Assembly: GCA_002347705.1 (NCBI GenBank)
Contig: DDWY01000028.1
Location: 1-5,687, forward strand
Source: Anaerolineaceae bacterium UBA2274
GTDB lineage: Bacteria; Chloroflexota; Anaerolineae; Anaerolineales; Anaerolineaceae
Reading direction: 5' to 3'
DNA length: 5,687 nucleotides
Shown: piece after piece, positions 1-5,687 of the stretch
How positions within the stretch are numbered: position 1 is the first letter of the stretch
How the letters are laid out: each line of letters starts with the position of its first letter
The notes under the pieces: generated by a model
What the model saw: only the letters and a program-made list of their open reading frames with translations
Databases searched by the model: none
Told to the model about the DNA's origin: nothing
Program-made: the position numbers and the translations under genes

Positions 1-855
1 ATCGAAAACCACCAACACAGGTTTGGTGATCTGTTTGTAGTAGCGGTTGCGCACATCCGGCACAGACAGTTTCCCGCAGTAGTGCAGGATCGGGGCAAAG
101 TGCGCGCCGGGCTGATGAGCTGACGTGTACGCGATATCCACAAGGTCGGATGGCAGTGTGTAGGTGAAACGTTTGCGATAGTAATTCAATATGCTTGAGC
201 GGCTTGCAAGCAGATCATAAAATGGCAGGCTCCAGAGTGGAACCCTCAGGTAAGAAAGTGTCAGATTGCGCACCTGCTCCCACCATTTACTCTCCGAAAT
301 ATGCCCGGTTCCCGGCATCTGCATCCCGCTGGGATTGATCATCACTATTGACTTGAACAGATCACCTTTTTGCTCGTCGGCAACGGCAACATATTCTGCC
401 GACTGACCCATCACCACCACATGCACTGGCTGACCAATTTGATCCCTCACGAACTCAGAAATCGCCGCGTGATAAAGCCCTGGACGGTAAGGTCTGTCGG
501 ACTTTTCTGAGCCGCCAAACCCTGGTAAGTCGATGAGAAAAACCTTGCGATAGGCACTGAAGGCCTCGAAGACCGGTACCATATCATGCCCGCCAGCATA
601 TAGATGGATGCCGTGTACTAACAAGATGGGAGTCTTCTTACTTTCGACTTTGCTTTCGTAATAATTGATTTTTCCGATCGTATCCGATTCAAAGGTGTGG
701 TGCTCAGCATCCAGCGCGAGTTGCACCTTGGCGTGGTGATCAATATATTTTTTGCTGTAAATGACCCAACCAGCTTTTAATGCCAGCCCGAGTGCTGCCA
801 AACTGCCGAAACTCCAACCGACAGCTTTACTTTGTAATTCCTTTTTTTCCGTCAT
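1..855 (-). CDS. alpha/beta fold hydrolase, N-terminal 285 residues (3' end beyond the left edge)
   Basis: An open frame runs on the minus strand from ATG at 855 to the window edge without a stop. Seen: a basic N-terminus (MTEKKELQSK), then a hydrophobic stretch at about residues 12-33 that may be an uncleaved membrane anchor. Next comes the alpha/beta hydrolase core: strand plus oxyanion-hole turn ILLVHG (residues 77-82), the LPGFGGS loop (about 110-116), and the nucleophile elbow GQSAE with Ser152 as the probable nucleophile. The sequence ends at KPVLVVFD, which resembles the strand leading to the catalytic acid, so the catalytic acid may be Asp285 and the His lies outside the window. Family knowledge: such proteins are esterases, lipases, haloperoxidase-like enzymes and similar; substrate cannot be told. 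Oddity: the elbow has Glu where GxSxG has its last Gly. The start is supported by GGAGG five bases upstream. It is transcribed divergently from the plus-strand cluster. Confidence 0.85.
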   Translation of the reverse strand, partial: MTEKKELQSKAVGWSFGSLAALGLALKAGWVIYSKKYIDHHAKVQLALDAEHHTFESDTIGKINYYESKVESKKTPILLVHGIHLYAGGHDMVPVFEAFSAYRKVFLIDLPGFGGSEKSDRPYRPGLYHAAISEFVRDQIGQPVHVVVMGQSAEYVAVADEQKGDLFKSIVMINPSGMQMPGTGHISESKWWEQVRNLTLSYLRVPLWSLPFYDLLASRSSILNYYRKRFTYTLPSDLVDIAYTSAHQPGAHFAPILHYCGKLSVPDVRNRYYKQITKPVLVVFD

Positions 856-860
856 ACAGA

Positions 861-865
861 CCTCC
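861..865 (-). promoter_or_regulatory. Shine-Dalgarno site of the alpha/beta hydrolase
   Basis: The plus strand reads CCTCC, so the minus-strand transcript carries GGAGG with five bases between it and the ATG at 855. It is the only strong Shine-Dalgarno match at a gene start in this window, and it fixes the hydrolase start. Confidence 0.75.
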
Positions 866-887
866 GTTTGGTCTATGCTCTCTCTCA

Positions 888-918
888 ATTATATATGAGA
901 ACACACCGGGCAATTCAA
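888..918 (-). promoter_or_regulatory. probable sigma70-type promoter for the alpha/beta hydrolase
   Basis: On the minus strand TTGAAT (918-913) is followed after 17 bases by TATATA (895-890), or after 19 bases by the consensus TATAAT (893-888). Transcription would start around 880, leaving a leader of roughly 25 bases that includes the GGAGG site. This is a motif match at a sensible distance from a well-supported start. The two possible -10 registers are both plausible and I cannot choose between them. Confidence 0.5.
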
Positions 919-966
919 GTTGTCACAGGGCTGCGTGGGATTTTCATATAAAGTTAGATCGCCACA

Positions 967-1008
967 CCCGTCTTCGCGAGCACAGGCTGCGTTGCTCGCG
1001 AAGACGGG
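967..1008. repeat. perfect 16-bp inverted repeat with 10-base loop
   Basis: CCCGTCTTCGCGAGCA (967-982) is followed by ten bases and then its exact reverse complement TGCTCGCGAAGACGGG (993-1008). As RNA or single-stranded DNA it would form a stable hairpin. The left arm belongs to the copy of the direct repeat at 958-984, so the arm sequence occurs three times in about 125 bases, once inverted. No T-run follows on either strand, so it is not a standard intrinsic terminator. Possible roles are a REP/BIME-like element or a protein binding site. Confidence 0.8.
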
Positions 1009-1088
1009 ATTGGGTGAACAAGGGTGGGTAGGTTTCAAATATATTTTGGTAGGTCGAGAATTTGTGACGCCATACCCTGCTTCGCGTG

Positions 1089-1107
1089 CACATGGGTCCA
1101 CCCTGTG
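1089..1107. repeat. small imperfect hairpin next to the right repeat copy
   Basis: CACATGGGT (1089-1097) pairs with ACCCTGTG (1100-1107) with one bulged T and only two bases between the arms, so the innermost pairs would have to open. It lies at the 3' side of the second direct repeat copy and just inside CTACCCA (1111-1117). No function is assigned. Confidence 0.3.
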
Positions 1108-1143
1108 AGTCTACCCATCAGTTGGAATGAAAAGCTATGTTTT

Positions 1144-1185
1144 TTATCACCTATCACCTATCACCTATCACCTGTCACCTGTGAC
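1144..1185 (+). repeat. six tandem heptamers, CTATCAC type
   Basis: The units are TTATCAC, CTATCAC three times, CTGTCAC and CTGTGAC: identical in the middle and decaying at the edges, as expected of a slippage-prone array. It ends 12 bases before the probable -10 element of the downstream gene. Because 7 is not a multiple of 3, the upstream frame extension translates it as YHLSPIT/YHLSPVT, which argues that this extension is not part of the protein. It resembles the short tandem heptanucleotide repeats known from intergenic regions of cyanobacteria and other bacteria. Confidence 0.8.
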
Positions 1186-1194
1186 TTGCCAACA

Positions 1195-1203
1195 TGGTAA
1201 AAT
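1195..1203 (+). promoter_or_regulatory. probable extended -10 promoter element of a leaderless gene
   Basis: TGGTAAAAT fits the extended -10 form TGnTANAAT, with TAAAAT at 1198-1203. A transcript starting the usual distance downstream would begin at about 1210-1211, at or next to the ATG at 1211. There is no Shine-Dalgarno sequence before that ATG and no good -35 hexamer about 17 bases upstream, where the heptamer array lies. Both facts fit a leaderless mRNA driven by an extended -10. Motif-based inference only. Confidence 0.45.
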
Positions 1204-1210
1204 CCAGCTC

Positions 1211-2731
1211 ATGAAGCGATCGCGCTACTCTCCCCAGCGGAAGAAATCCACCTTGCTGCGTTGGCTGCCAGCAGTTTTTGGCGGCTTATTCCTCTTGTTC
1301 GCAATTTTAATTGCTGTGATGGATTACATCGATTTCCAAAAGCCTCAAACGGTTTATCCGGAGGGAATAAGCGTGGAAGGGATTCCATTAGGAGGACTTG
1401 ACCGTGCCCAGTCCGAAGCGCGGCTGGCTGAAGCCTTTTCAGTGCCGGTTGAGCTGCATTATCGCCAGGCACGTCTGCAATTTTCCCCAGATGAACTCGG
1501 CTTCAGACCCGACTACTCCGCAACTCTTACCCAGATTGAAGAAAATTTACCCAAAAAGTCGTGGTTGAAGCATCTTTTCGGCAAAACCGAAATATCCAGC
1601 CCATTAGACACACCTTTGGTCGCTGAGGTCGATATTAACCAGATAAAAAGGCTGCTGGAGGAGATTATTCCCCTGCGCTACGACCAACCCGCTACGGCAA
1701 CCGTGCCGATCCTTTACAGCACCAATTACACACCCGGGCAGGCAGGCTTTTCATTGCGCTCCTTAACCACAGCCGCTGAGGACATCCAGGCAGCCCTGCT
1801 CTCACCCGATCAGCGTGTGGTCACGCTTGACGTCCAGGAAAGCCCAGCCCTGCCATTGGACCGGGCGAACCTCGGGATTTTCCTCAAGCAAACCATTCAG
1901 CTCGAGAAATTCAACGGACTGATCGAGGTCTACCAACGCGACCTCACCAGCGGTGAGATCTTACATATCGCGCTGCGGGCAAACCAGGAAGTGAGCCCAG
2001 ACGTGGCATATTCAGCCGCGAGCACCATCAAAATCCCCATCATGGTTTCCACAATGCGCCGTGTCGAGGAACCCATCCCTCCGCAAGCAGACAATTGGAT
2101 GTTCCAGATGATTGCAGAATCGCTCAACCCACCAGCAGATGGGCTGATGAAAGCTTACCTGGATAACAATGCCGGACCCTTGATGGTCACTGCTGACCTG
2201 CGTGAGCTGGGTTATCAGAACACTTTCCTGGCAGGCTATTTTGAGCCCGGGTCACCCCTGCTCGAACGCATCAGCACACCCGCCAACCAACGCCGGGATA
2301 TTTTTATCGATCCCGATTTTTATAACCAAACTGTTCCATCCGAAACCGGCGATCTGCTCTGGAAGATCTATCGCTGCGCGAACCATGACGAGCTCATGTT
2401 CAACGGTCAGGTAACGGCATCGGAATGCCAGCAGATGCTGAATTATCTCCTCGAGAACCGCATCCATGCCCTGATAGAAGCGGGTCTGCCTCCCGAAGGT
2501 CGCACCGCCCACAAACACGGCTGGACAAATGACCTGGATGGGCTGATCCACACCATCAGCGACTCAGGCGTGGTCTACACCCCTGGCGGCGATTATGTTT
2601 TGGTCATTTTTGCTTACACCGAGGAGCAATTTCTCTATAACACTGCCAACCAGCTTTTTGCCAAGCTCTCTCAATCCATTTATAATGCTTACAACCCTGA
2701 AAATCAGGCTGCCTGGTATGGCGAAAACTGA
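1211..2731 (+). CDS. membrane-anchored serine hydrolase, beta-lactamase/DD-peptidase fold with N-terminal PG_binding_4-like region
   Basis: 506 residues from ATG 1211. Seen: a basic N-terminus (MKRSRYSPQRKK), one hydrophobic segment at about 18-38 (signal anchor), then an extracytoplasmic region at about 45-210 whose ISVEGIPLGGLDRAQSEARL pattern resembles the VanW-associated PG_binding_4 domain. From about 235 to 500 there is a beta-lactamase-like domain with the three family motifs: SxxK as S271-T-I-K274, SxN as S304-L-N306, and KHG (435-437) in place of KTG. A DPDFYN stretch (367-372) sits where class A enzymes have the Glu166 loop, so the deacylating Glu may be absent. I infer a cell-wall-acting or acyl-serine enzyme rather than a drug-hydrolysing beta-lactamase. 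An in-frame ATG at 1127 would add 28 residues, but these translate the heptamer array; 1211 fits better, with a -10 element just upstream. The gene is followed 22 bases later, or with a 14-base overlap, by the nucleotidyltransferase. Confidence 0.82.
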   Translation: MKRSRYSPQRKKSTLLRWLPAVFGGLFLLFAILIAVMDYIDFQKPQTVYPEGISVEGIPLGGLDRAQSEARLAEAFSVPVELHYRQARLQFSPDELGFRPDYSATLTQIEENLPKKSWLKHLFGKTEISSPLDTPLVAEVDINQIKRLLEEIIPLRYDQPATATVPILYSTNYTPGQAGFSLRSLTTAAEDIQAALLSPDQRVVTLDVQESPALPLDRANLGIFLKQTIQLEKFNGLIEVYQRDLTSGEILHIALRANQEVSPDVAYSAASTIKIPIMVSTMRRVEEPIPPQADNWMFQMIAESLNPPADGLMKAYLDNNAGPLMVTADLRELGYQNTFLAGYFEPGSPLLERISTPANQRRDIFIDPDFYNQTVPSETGDLLWKIYRCANHDELMFNGQVTASECQQMLNYLLENRIHALIEAGLPPEGRTAHKHGWTNDLDGLIHTISDSGVVYTPGGDYVLVIFAYTEEQFLYNTANQLFAKLSQSIYNAYNPENQAAWYGEN

Positions 2732-2753
2732 GTCTTTGGGTTTTGACGCAAAA

Positions 2754-5393
2754 ATGGACCTGATACTGACGCACGAACAAACTGACCTCGACGGTCTCGC
2801 TTCAATGCTTGGGGCGCATTTACTGCAGCCCAATGCGATAGCCTTGCTGCCGCGCCAGATCAACCGCAACGGCAAAGCATTTTTACGGCGCTACGCTAAT
2901 GAATTACCCTTCTCAGATTATCAGGCGCTTCCTCGAGAAACCATAAAGAGCGTATTCCTGGTGGACACCCAATCCCTGGTGACTTTGCGCGGCATGAACG
3001 AGCAGACCAAGGTCACTGTGCTCGATCACCATCCTCGTAAGGTACAAATCCACCCCGACTGGGAGGTTGAGCTGCATCAAACAGGCGCATGCACCACAAT
3101 TTTGGTGGAGAAGTTGCGCGAATTGAACATGTCACTGACGCCGATCGAAGCCACCTTAATGCTGCTTGGCATCTACGAAGATACCGGTTCGCTGACCTAC
3201 ACCTGCACGACTACGCGGGATGCCCTTGCTGTGGCATTCCTGCTTGAGCAAGGTGCCGATCTCAACATTGCCTCCGTCTACCTCAACCCACCGCTTTCAA
3301 ACGCGCAGCAGCAGCTTTACGACCGTCTGTTAAAGGACCTGGTTCAGTTGGATATTGAGGGCTACAGTGTTTTGGTCGCCAAGGCGATCGCGAATGATCT
3401 CAACGATGAGATCTCAACTGTCGCTCACAAAATGCGCGAATTCCTCAATCCGGATGGCTTGGTTTTGTTAGTGTCTACCCGCCAGGGAATTCGCCTGGTT
3501 GCCCGCTCCACCACCGATAACGTCGACATGGCGCAACTGGCAATTCAATTCGGAGGTGGCGGACACAAACGGGCTTCTTCCGCTCTGATCCGGGAAGAAG
3601 GACGTTCGAGCGCGAACATCACAGACGCAAAACTGGCTGAGGTCACTCGCCGCGTGATCGAATTCATCCCCCAGATTGTCACTCCCAGTATCGAGGTCGG
3701 ACAGATGATGTCCAAAAATCCTCTGACTCTTAGCCCTGATATCAGCGCGGTGGAGGCGGCTGAGCTGATGAAACGCTATGGTTTTGAAGGCTATCCGGTG
3801 GTGGAAAACAAACAGCTGGTAGGCTTGCTCACCCGCCGCAACGTAGATCGCGCGATTGCACACAAGCTTAACAAAACAGCTGGAGATCTGATGATTGCCG
3901 GTTCGGTCAGCGTCTATCCGGATGATCCGATTTCAAAACTAAAAGAACGCATGGCAACCAGTGGCTGGGGACAGGTGCCCGTTCTGGATCCTGAGACGAA
4001 CGAAATCATCGGTATTGTCACACGCACTGACTTGATCAGCACGCTTAATCACGATGATGAGCTGCCTACGCAAAATGAGATTGCAGAGTTGCTCTCCGAA
4101 GCGCTGCCTCCCGCGCGCAGCAGCTTGCTTCACGCGGTCGCCGACGAAGCCTACGAACAAAGCGTGCAAGCCTTCATCGTTGGTGGATTTGTGCGCGATC
4201 TGTTACTGCAATTGCCCAGCCAGGATTTTGACATCGTGATCGAAGGCGATGCTATGGCGTTCGCCGAACACCTCGCCCGTCAATTTGGCGGTCGGGTGGT
4301 GGCGCACAGGCGCTTTGGCACCGCCAAATGGATCCTCAACCCGGAAAGCCTTAAGACTGCGCTTGATGGAAAAAAAACTGACGGATTTAGCCAGGCTGAT
4401 ATTCCCGAACATCTCGACCTGATTTCAGCCCGCACTGAGTTCTACAACAAACCTGCCGCCCTGCCAACAGTGGAACGCAGCAGCATTAAAATGGACCTCC
4501 ACCGCCGGGATTTCACCATCAACACCCTTGCCCTGCGCCTGGACGGCAGCCATTTTGGCAAGATATTCGATTTTTGGGGAGGTTACAGCGACCTACAGCA
4601 GAAGCAAATTCGGGTGCTGCACGCCTTGTCCTTCGTGGACGATGCCACCCGTATGCTCAGGGCAGTCCGCTTCGCCACCCGCTTCAATTTCGAGATTGAG
4701 CCTCAGACCCTCAGCCTGATCGAAGCCAGCCTGCCGCTTGTTGTCGAAATCAGCGGCGCACGTCTGACGCATGAATTCGAGTTGATCTTCAACGAAAGCA
4801 AAGCACCAGAAATGCTCAGGCAGCTTGGTTCGCTGGGAATATTAGCCGCGATCGAACCTGCCCTGCCCTGGGACGATCAAACCACCGATCGCCTGGCGCG
4901 CGGGCTCAGAGCACTCTCACAAGCCGACCAAACACCCGTCCCAGAGAACAAACTGCAAATCTCCTGGTGCTTGTGGCTGCAGGATTTGCCGCCTGAAGAT
5001 CTGCAAGCTATTGGACTGCGCTTGCGCCTCTCCGCGAAGATGCTGGACTGGATCGAACAAACGCTAAAATTATGGCAGCTGCTGCCTACATTACCAGGGA
5101 AAAGACCAAGCCAGATAACAAATAACCTCAAGGGCTTCCACGACATCCCAGTCGGCGCAGTGTCCTCCGCTTGCGACCAACCCGACCTGCGCCAAATTCT
5201 GCAAATCTACCAGGATGAGTACAGGCACGTCCGCCCATTCACGACCGGTAATGACCTGCGCGGGCTTGGGCTGCCACCCTCCCCACGCTACAACGAGATC
5301 CTGAGCGCTCTCAAACAAGCCTGGCTGGATGGGCAAGTTCAAACTGAGGAGGAAGAAAGAGCTCTCTTACACAGGCTGCTTGAAGACGAATGA
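2754..5393 (+). CDS. tRNA nucleotidyltransferase (CCA/CC/A-adding type) fused to DHH-DHHA1 and two CBS domains
   Basis: 879 residues. DHH phosphoesterase at about 1-150: motif I H7-E-Q-T-D11-L-D13, D71, D91-H-H93 and D143, all metal ligands of the family. DHHA1 at about 200-300 with GGGGHKRA (267-274). CBS pair at about 315-370 and 378-432, likely an adenine-nucleotide sensor. Class II nucleotidyltransferase head at about 465-600: VGGFVRD (476-482), catalytic D491-F-D493, D555, RTEFY (560-564) and RRDFTIN (584-590). Neck: DDATRMLRAVRF (629-640), the motif D position, and SGARLTHE (667-674), the motif E position. A helical C-terminus follows. Family knowledge: this head adds C and/or A to tRNA 3' ends, while DHH/DHHA1 proteins such as NrnA hydrolyse short RNA or pAp. 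Which nucleotides this one adds is not decidable here. MDLILTH is a natural DHH start; ATG 2718 would add 12 residues and overlap the upstream gene by 14 bases. Neither start has a good ribosome site. The stop overlaps the next ATG. Confidence 0.9.
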   Translation: MDLILTHEQTDLDGLASMLGAHLLQPNAIALLPRQINRNGKAFLRRYANELPFSDYQALPRETIKSVFLVDTQSLVTLRGMNEQTKVTVLDHHPRKVQIHPDWEVELHQTGACTTILVEKLRELNMSLTPIEATLMLLGIYEDTGSLTYTCTTTRDALAVAFLLEQGADLNIASVYLNPPLSNAQQQLYDRLLKDLVQLDIEGYSVLVAKAIANDLNDEISTVAHKMREFLNPDGLVLLVSTRQGIRLVARSTTDNVDMAQLAIQFGGGGHKRASSALIREEGRSSANITDAKLAEVTRRVIEFIPQIVTPSIEVGQMMSKNPLTLSPDISAVEAAELMKRYGFEGYPVVENKQLVGLLTRRNVDRAIAHKLNKTAGDLMIAGSVSVYPDDPISKLKERMATSGWGQVPVLDPETNEIIGIVTRTDLISTLNHDDELPTQNEIAELLSEALPPARSSLLHAVADEAYEQSVQAFIVGGFVRDLLLQLPSQDFDIVIEGDAMAFAEHLARQFGGRVVAHRRFGTAKWILNPESLKTALDGKKTDGFSQADIPEHLDLISARTEFYNKPAALPTVERSSIKMDLHRRDFTINTLALRLDGSHFGKIFDFWGGYSDLQQKQIRVLHALSFVDDATRMLRAVRFATRFNFEIEPQTLSLIEASLPLVVEISGARLTHEFELIFNESKAPEMLRQLGSLGILAAIEPALPWDDQTTDRLARGLRALSQADQTPVPENKLQISWCLWLQDLPPEDLQAIGLRLRLSAKMLDWIEQTLKLWQLLPTLPGKRPSQITNNLKGFHDIPVGAVSSACDQPDLRQILQIYQDEYRHVRPFTTGNDLRGLGLPPSPRYNEILSALKQAWLDGQVQTEEEERALLHRLLEDE

Positions 5394-5687
5394 ACCACTG
5401 CATAACACTCGTGGCTGATTACATCATGCCCTCCGGTGAGGGGATTCACATCCGTCCACTGGAAAAAACAGATTTGCCCGCGCTGGAATGGGACGGCGAA
5501 TATGCCCATTTTCGCAAGCTTTACCAACAGCATTATGAGAATAGTCTCGGCGGGAATACTCTGATCTGGGTGGCTGAGAACGCCAACAAGGAAGTGATCG
5601 GACAGGTTTTTATATTGCTGCTTTCGCGTCAGCGTGAACTTGCAGATGGCGTTTTCCAGGCCTACCTTTTTTCTTTCCGCATAAAAC
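5390..5687 (+). CDS. GNAT-type N-acetyltransferase, N-terminal part (3' end beyond the right edge)
   Basis: The ATG at 5390 overlaps the preceding stop (ATGA), and the frame stays open to the edge, giving 99 residues. Seen: IHIRPLEKTDLPALEW (about 19-34), the usual first strand and helix of GNAT enzymes; LIWVAENANKEVIGQVFILL (58-77), the next two strands with the typical V/A-E...IGQ turn; and AYLFSFRIK (91-99), the strand that leads into the acetyl-CoA loop. The diagnostic Q/RxxGxG/A pyrophosphate loop lies beyond the window, so the call rests on the N-terminal pattern only. GNAT enzymes transfer acetyl from acetyl-CoA to amines; the substrate is unknown. A second ATG at 5426 (residue 13) is closer to the usual GNAT start, but the ATGA overlap suggests translational coupling from 5390. 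No strong Shine-Dalgarno site is seen for either. Confidence 0.72.
   Translation, partial: MNHCITLVADYIMPSGEGIHIRPLEKTDLPALEWDGEYAHFRKLYQQHYENSLGGNTLIWVAENANKEVIGQVFILLLSRQRELADGVFQAYLFSFRIK

Larger units (their letters stand above)
938..1117. repeat. two diverged copies of an intergenic repeat unit
   Basis: Bases 958-984 and 1066-1092 match at 21 of 27 positions by hand alignment, sharing CGCCA-ACCC--CTTCGCG-GCACA. The similarity extends weakly leftward: TGGGATTTTCATATA at 936-950 resembles TAGGTTTCAAATATA at 1029-1043, so each copy may start there, with B carrying an insertion relative to A. The right-hand copy is bracketed by a 7-bp perfect inverted repeat, TGGGTAG (1025-1031) and CTACCCA (1111-1117). 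This may be a decayed small non-autonomous element or a REP-like family, but with one locus I cannot show that it is dispersed in the genome. Confidence 0.5.
856..1210. other. divergent intergenic region with repeats, no supported gene
   Basis: This 355-base stretch separates the minus-strand hydrolase from the plus-strand gene cluster. It holds the hydrolase ribosome binding site and promoter, a perfect inverted repeat, two diverged direct repeat copies, an imperfect small hairpin, a heptamer array and a probable -10 element for the downstream gene. Short open frames exist on both strands between about 780 and 1108. Their predicted peptides are compositionally odd, overlap each other on opposite strands, lack ribosome binding sites and merely translate the nucleotide repeats, so I do not call genes here. 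Confidence 0.7.

Noticed and set aside
967..1008. Intrinsic transcription terminator
   Set aside because: The stem is strong, but no T-run follows on either strand, and it lies between two divergent gene starts where no terminator is expected.
780..1108. Three short overlapping open frames on both strands in the intergenic region (780-1031 plus, 889-1101 minus, 920-1108 plus)
   Set aside because: They overlap each other and the well-supported hydrolase start, lack ribosome binding sites, and their internal similarity comes from the nucleotide repeats being translated.
1144..1185. CRISPR-like array
   Set aside because: The units are seven bases long and directly abutting, with no spacers, so it is a simple tandem repeat.
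1127..1210. Upstream in-frame extension of the serine hydrolase from ATG 1127
   Set aside because: The extra residues translate the CTATCAC heptamer array, and a probable -10 element lies within this stretch, so transcripts from it would not include ATG 1127.
2595..2753. Full upstream extension of the nucleotidyltransferase frame to ATG 2595
   Set aside because: It would overlap the serine hydrolase by 137 bases, and the added residues up to 2717 are the out-of-frame reading of the C-terminal coding region of that gene.
3468..5342. Several minus-strand open frames of 69-131 codons opposite the nucleotidyltransferase
   Set aside because: They are shadows of a long gene with clear domains and show no recognisable motifs or start signals of their own.

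Overview
The window looks like bacterial chromosome, most likely from a member of Chloroflexota (Anaerolineae-type). This is an inference from the gene families and their style: a membrane-anchored serine hydrolase of the beta-lactamase fold with a KHG motif, a DHH-CBS-tRNA nucleotidyltransferase fusion, and a possibly leaderless gene start. No rRNA or other marker gene is present to settle it.

Layout: from the left edge to 855 there is the N-terminal 285 residues of an alpha/beta hydrolase on the minus strand, cut by the window edge. It is followed by a divergent intergenic region (856-1210). This holds a probable minus-strand promoter, a perfect 16-bp inverted repeat, two diverged direct copies of a repeat unit, a short CTATCAC heptamer array and a probable plus-strand extended -10 element. 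From 1211 onwards the plus strand carries three tightly packed genes: a membrane-anchored serine hydrolase of the beta-lactamase/DD-peptidase fold (1211-2731), a large tRNA nucleotidyltransferase carrying DHH/DHHA1 and paired CBS domains (2754-5393, or from 2718), and the start of a GNAT N-acetyltransferase (5390 to the right edge). The last two overlap by ATGA.

The three plus-strand genes are probably one transcript, judging by spacing alone. Their functions (cell-wall-type serine hydrolase, tRNA 3'-end maturation or repair, small-molecule or protein acetylation) do not form an obvious single pathway. The most informative gene is the DHH-CBS-nucleotidyltransferase. It joins a phosphoesterase of the NrnA type, which in relatives degrades short RNA or phosphonucleotides, to a polymerase that adds C and/or A to tRNA 3' ends, with a likely nucleotide-sensing CBS pair between them. 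The architecture is a known family, not a new one. I see no CRISPR array, tRNA, rRNA, transposase or phage gene. The non-coding repeats at 938-1185 are the part of the window least explained by known genes.
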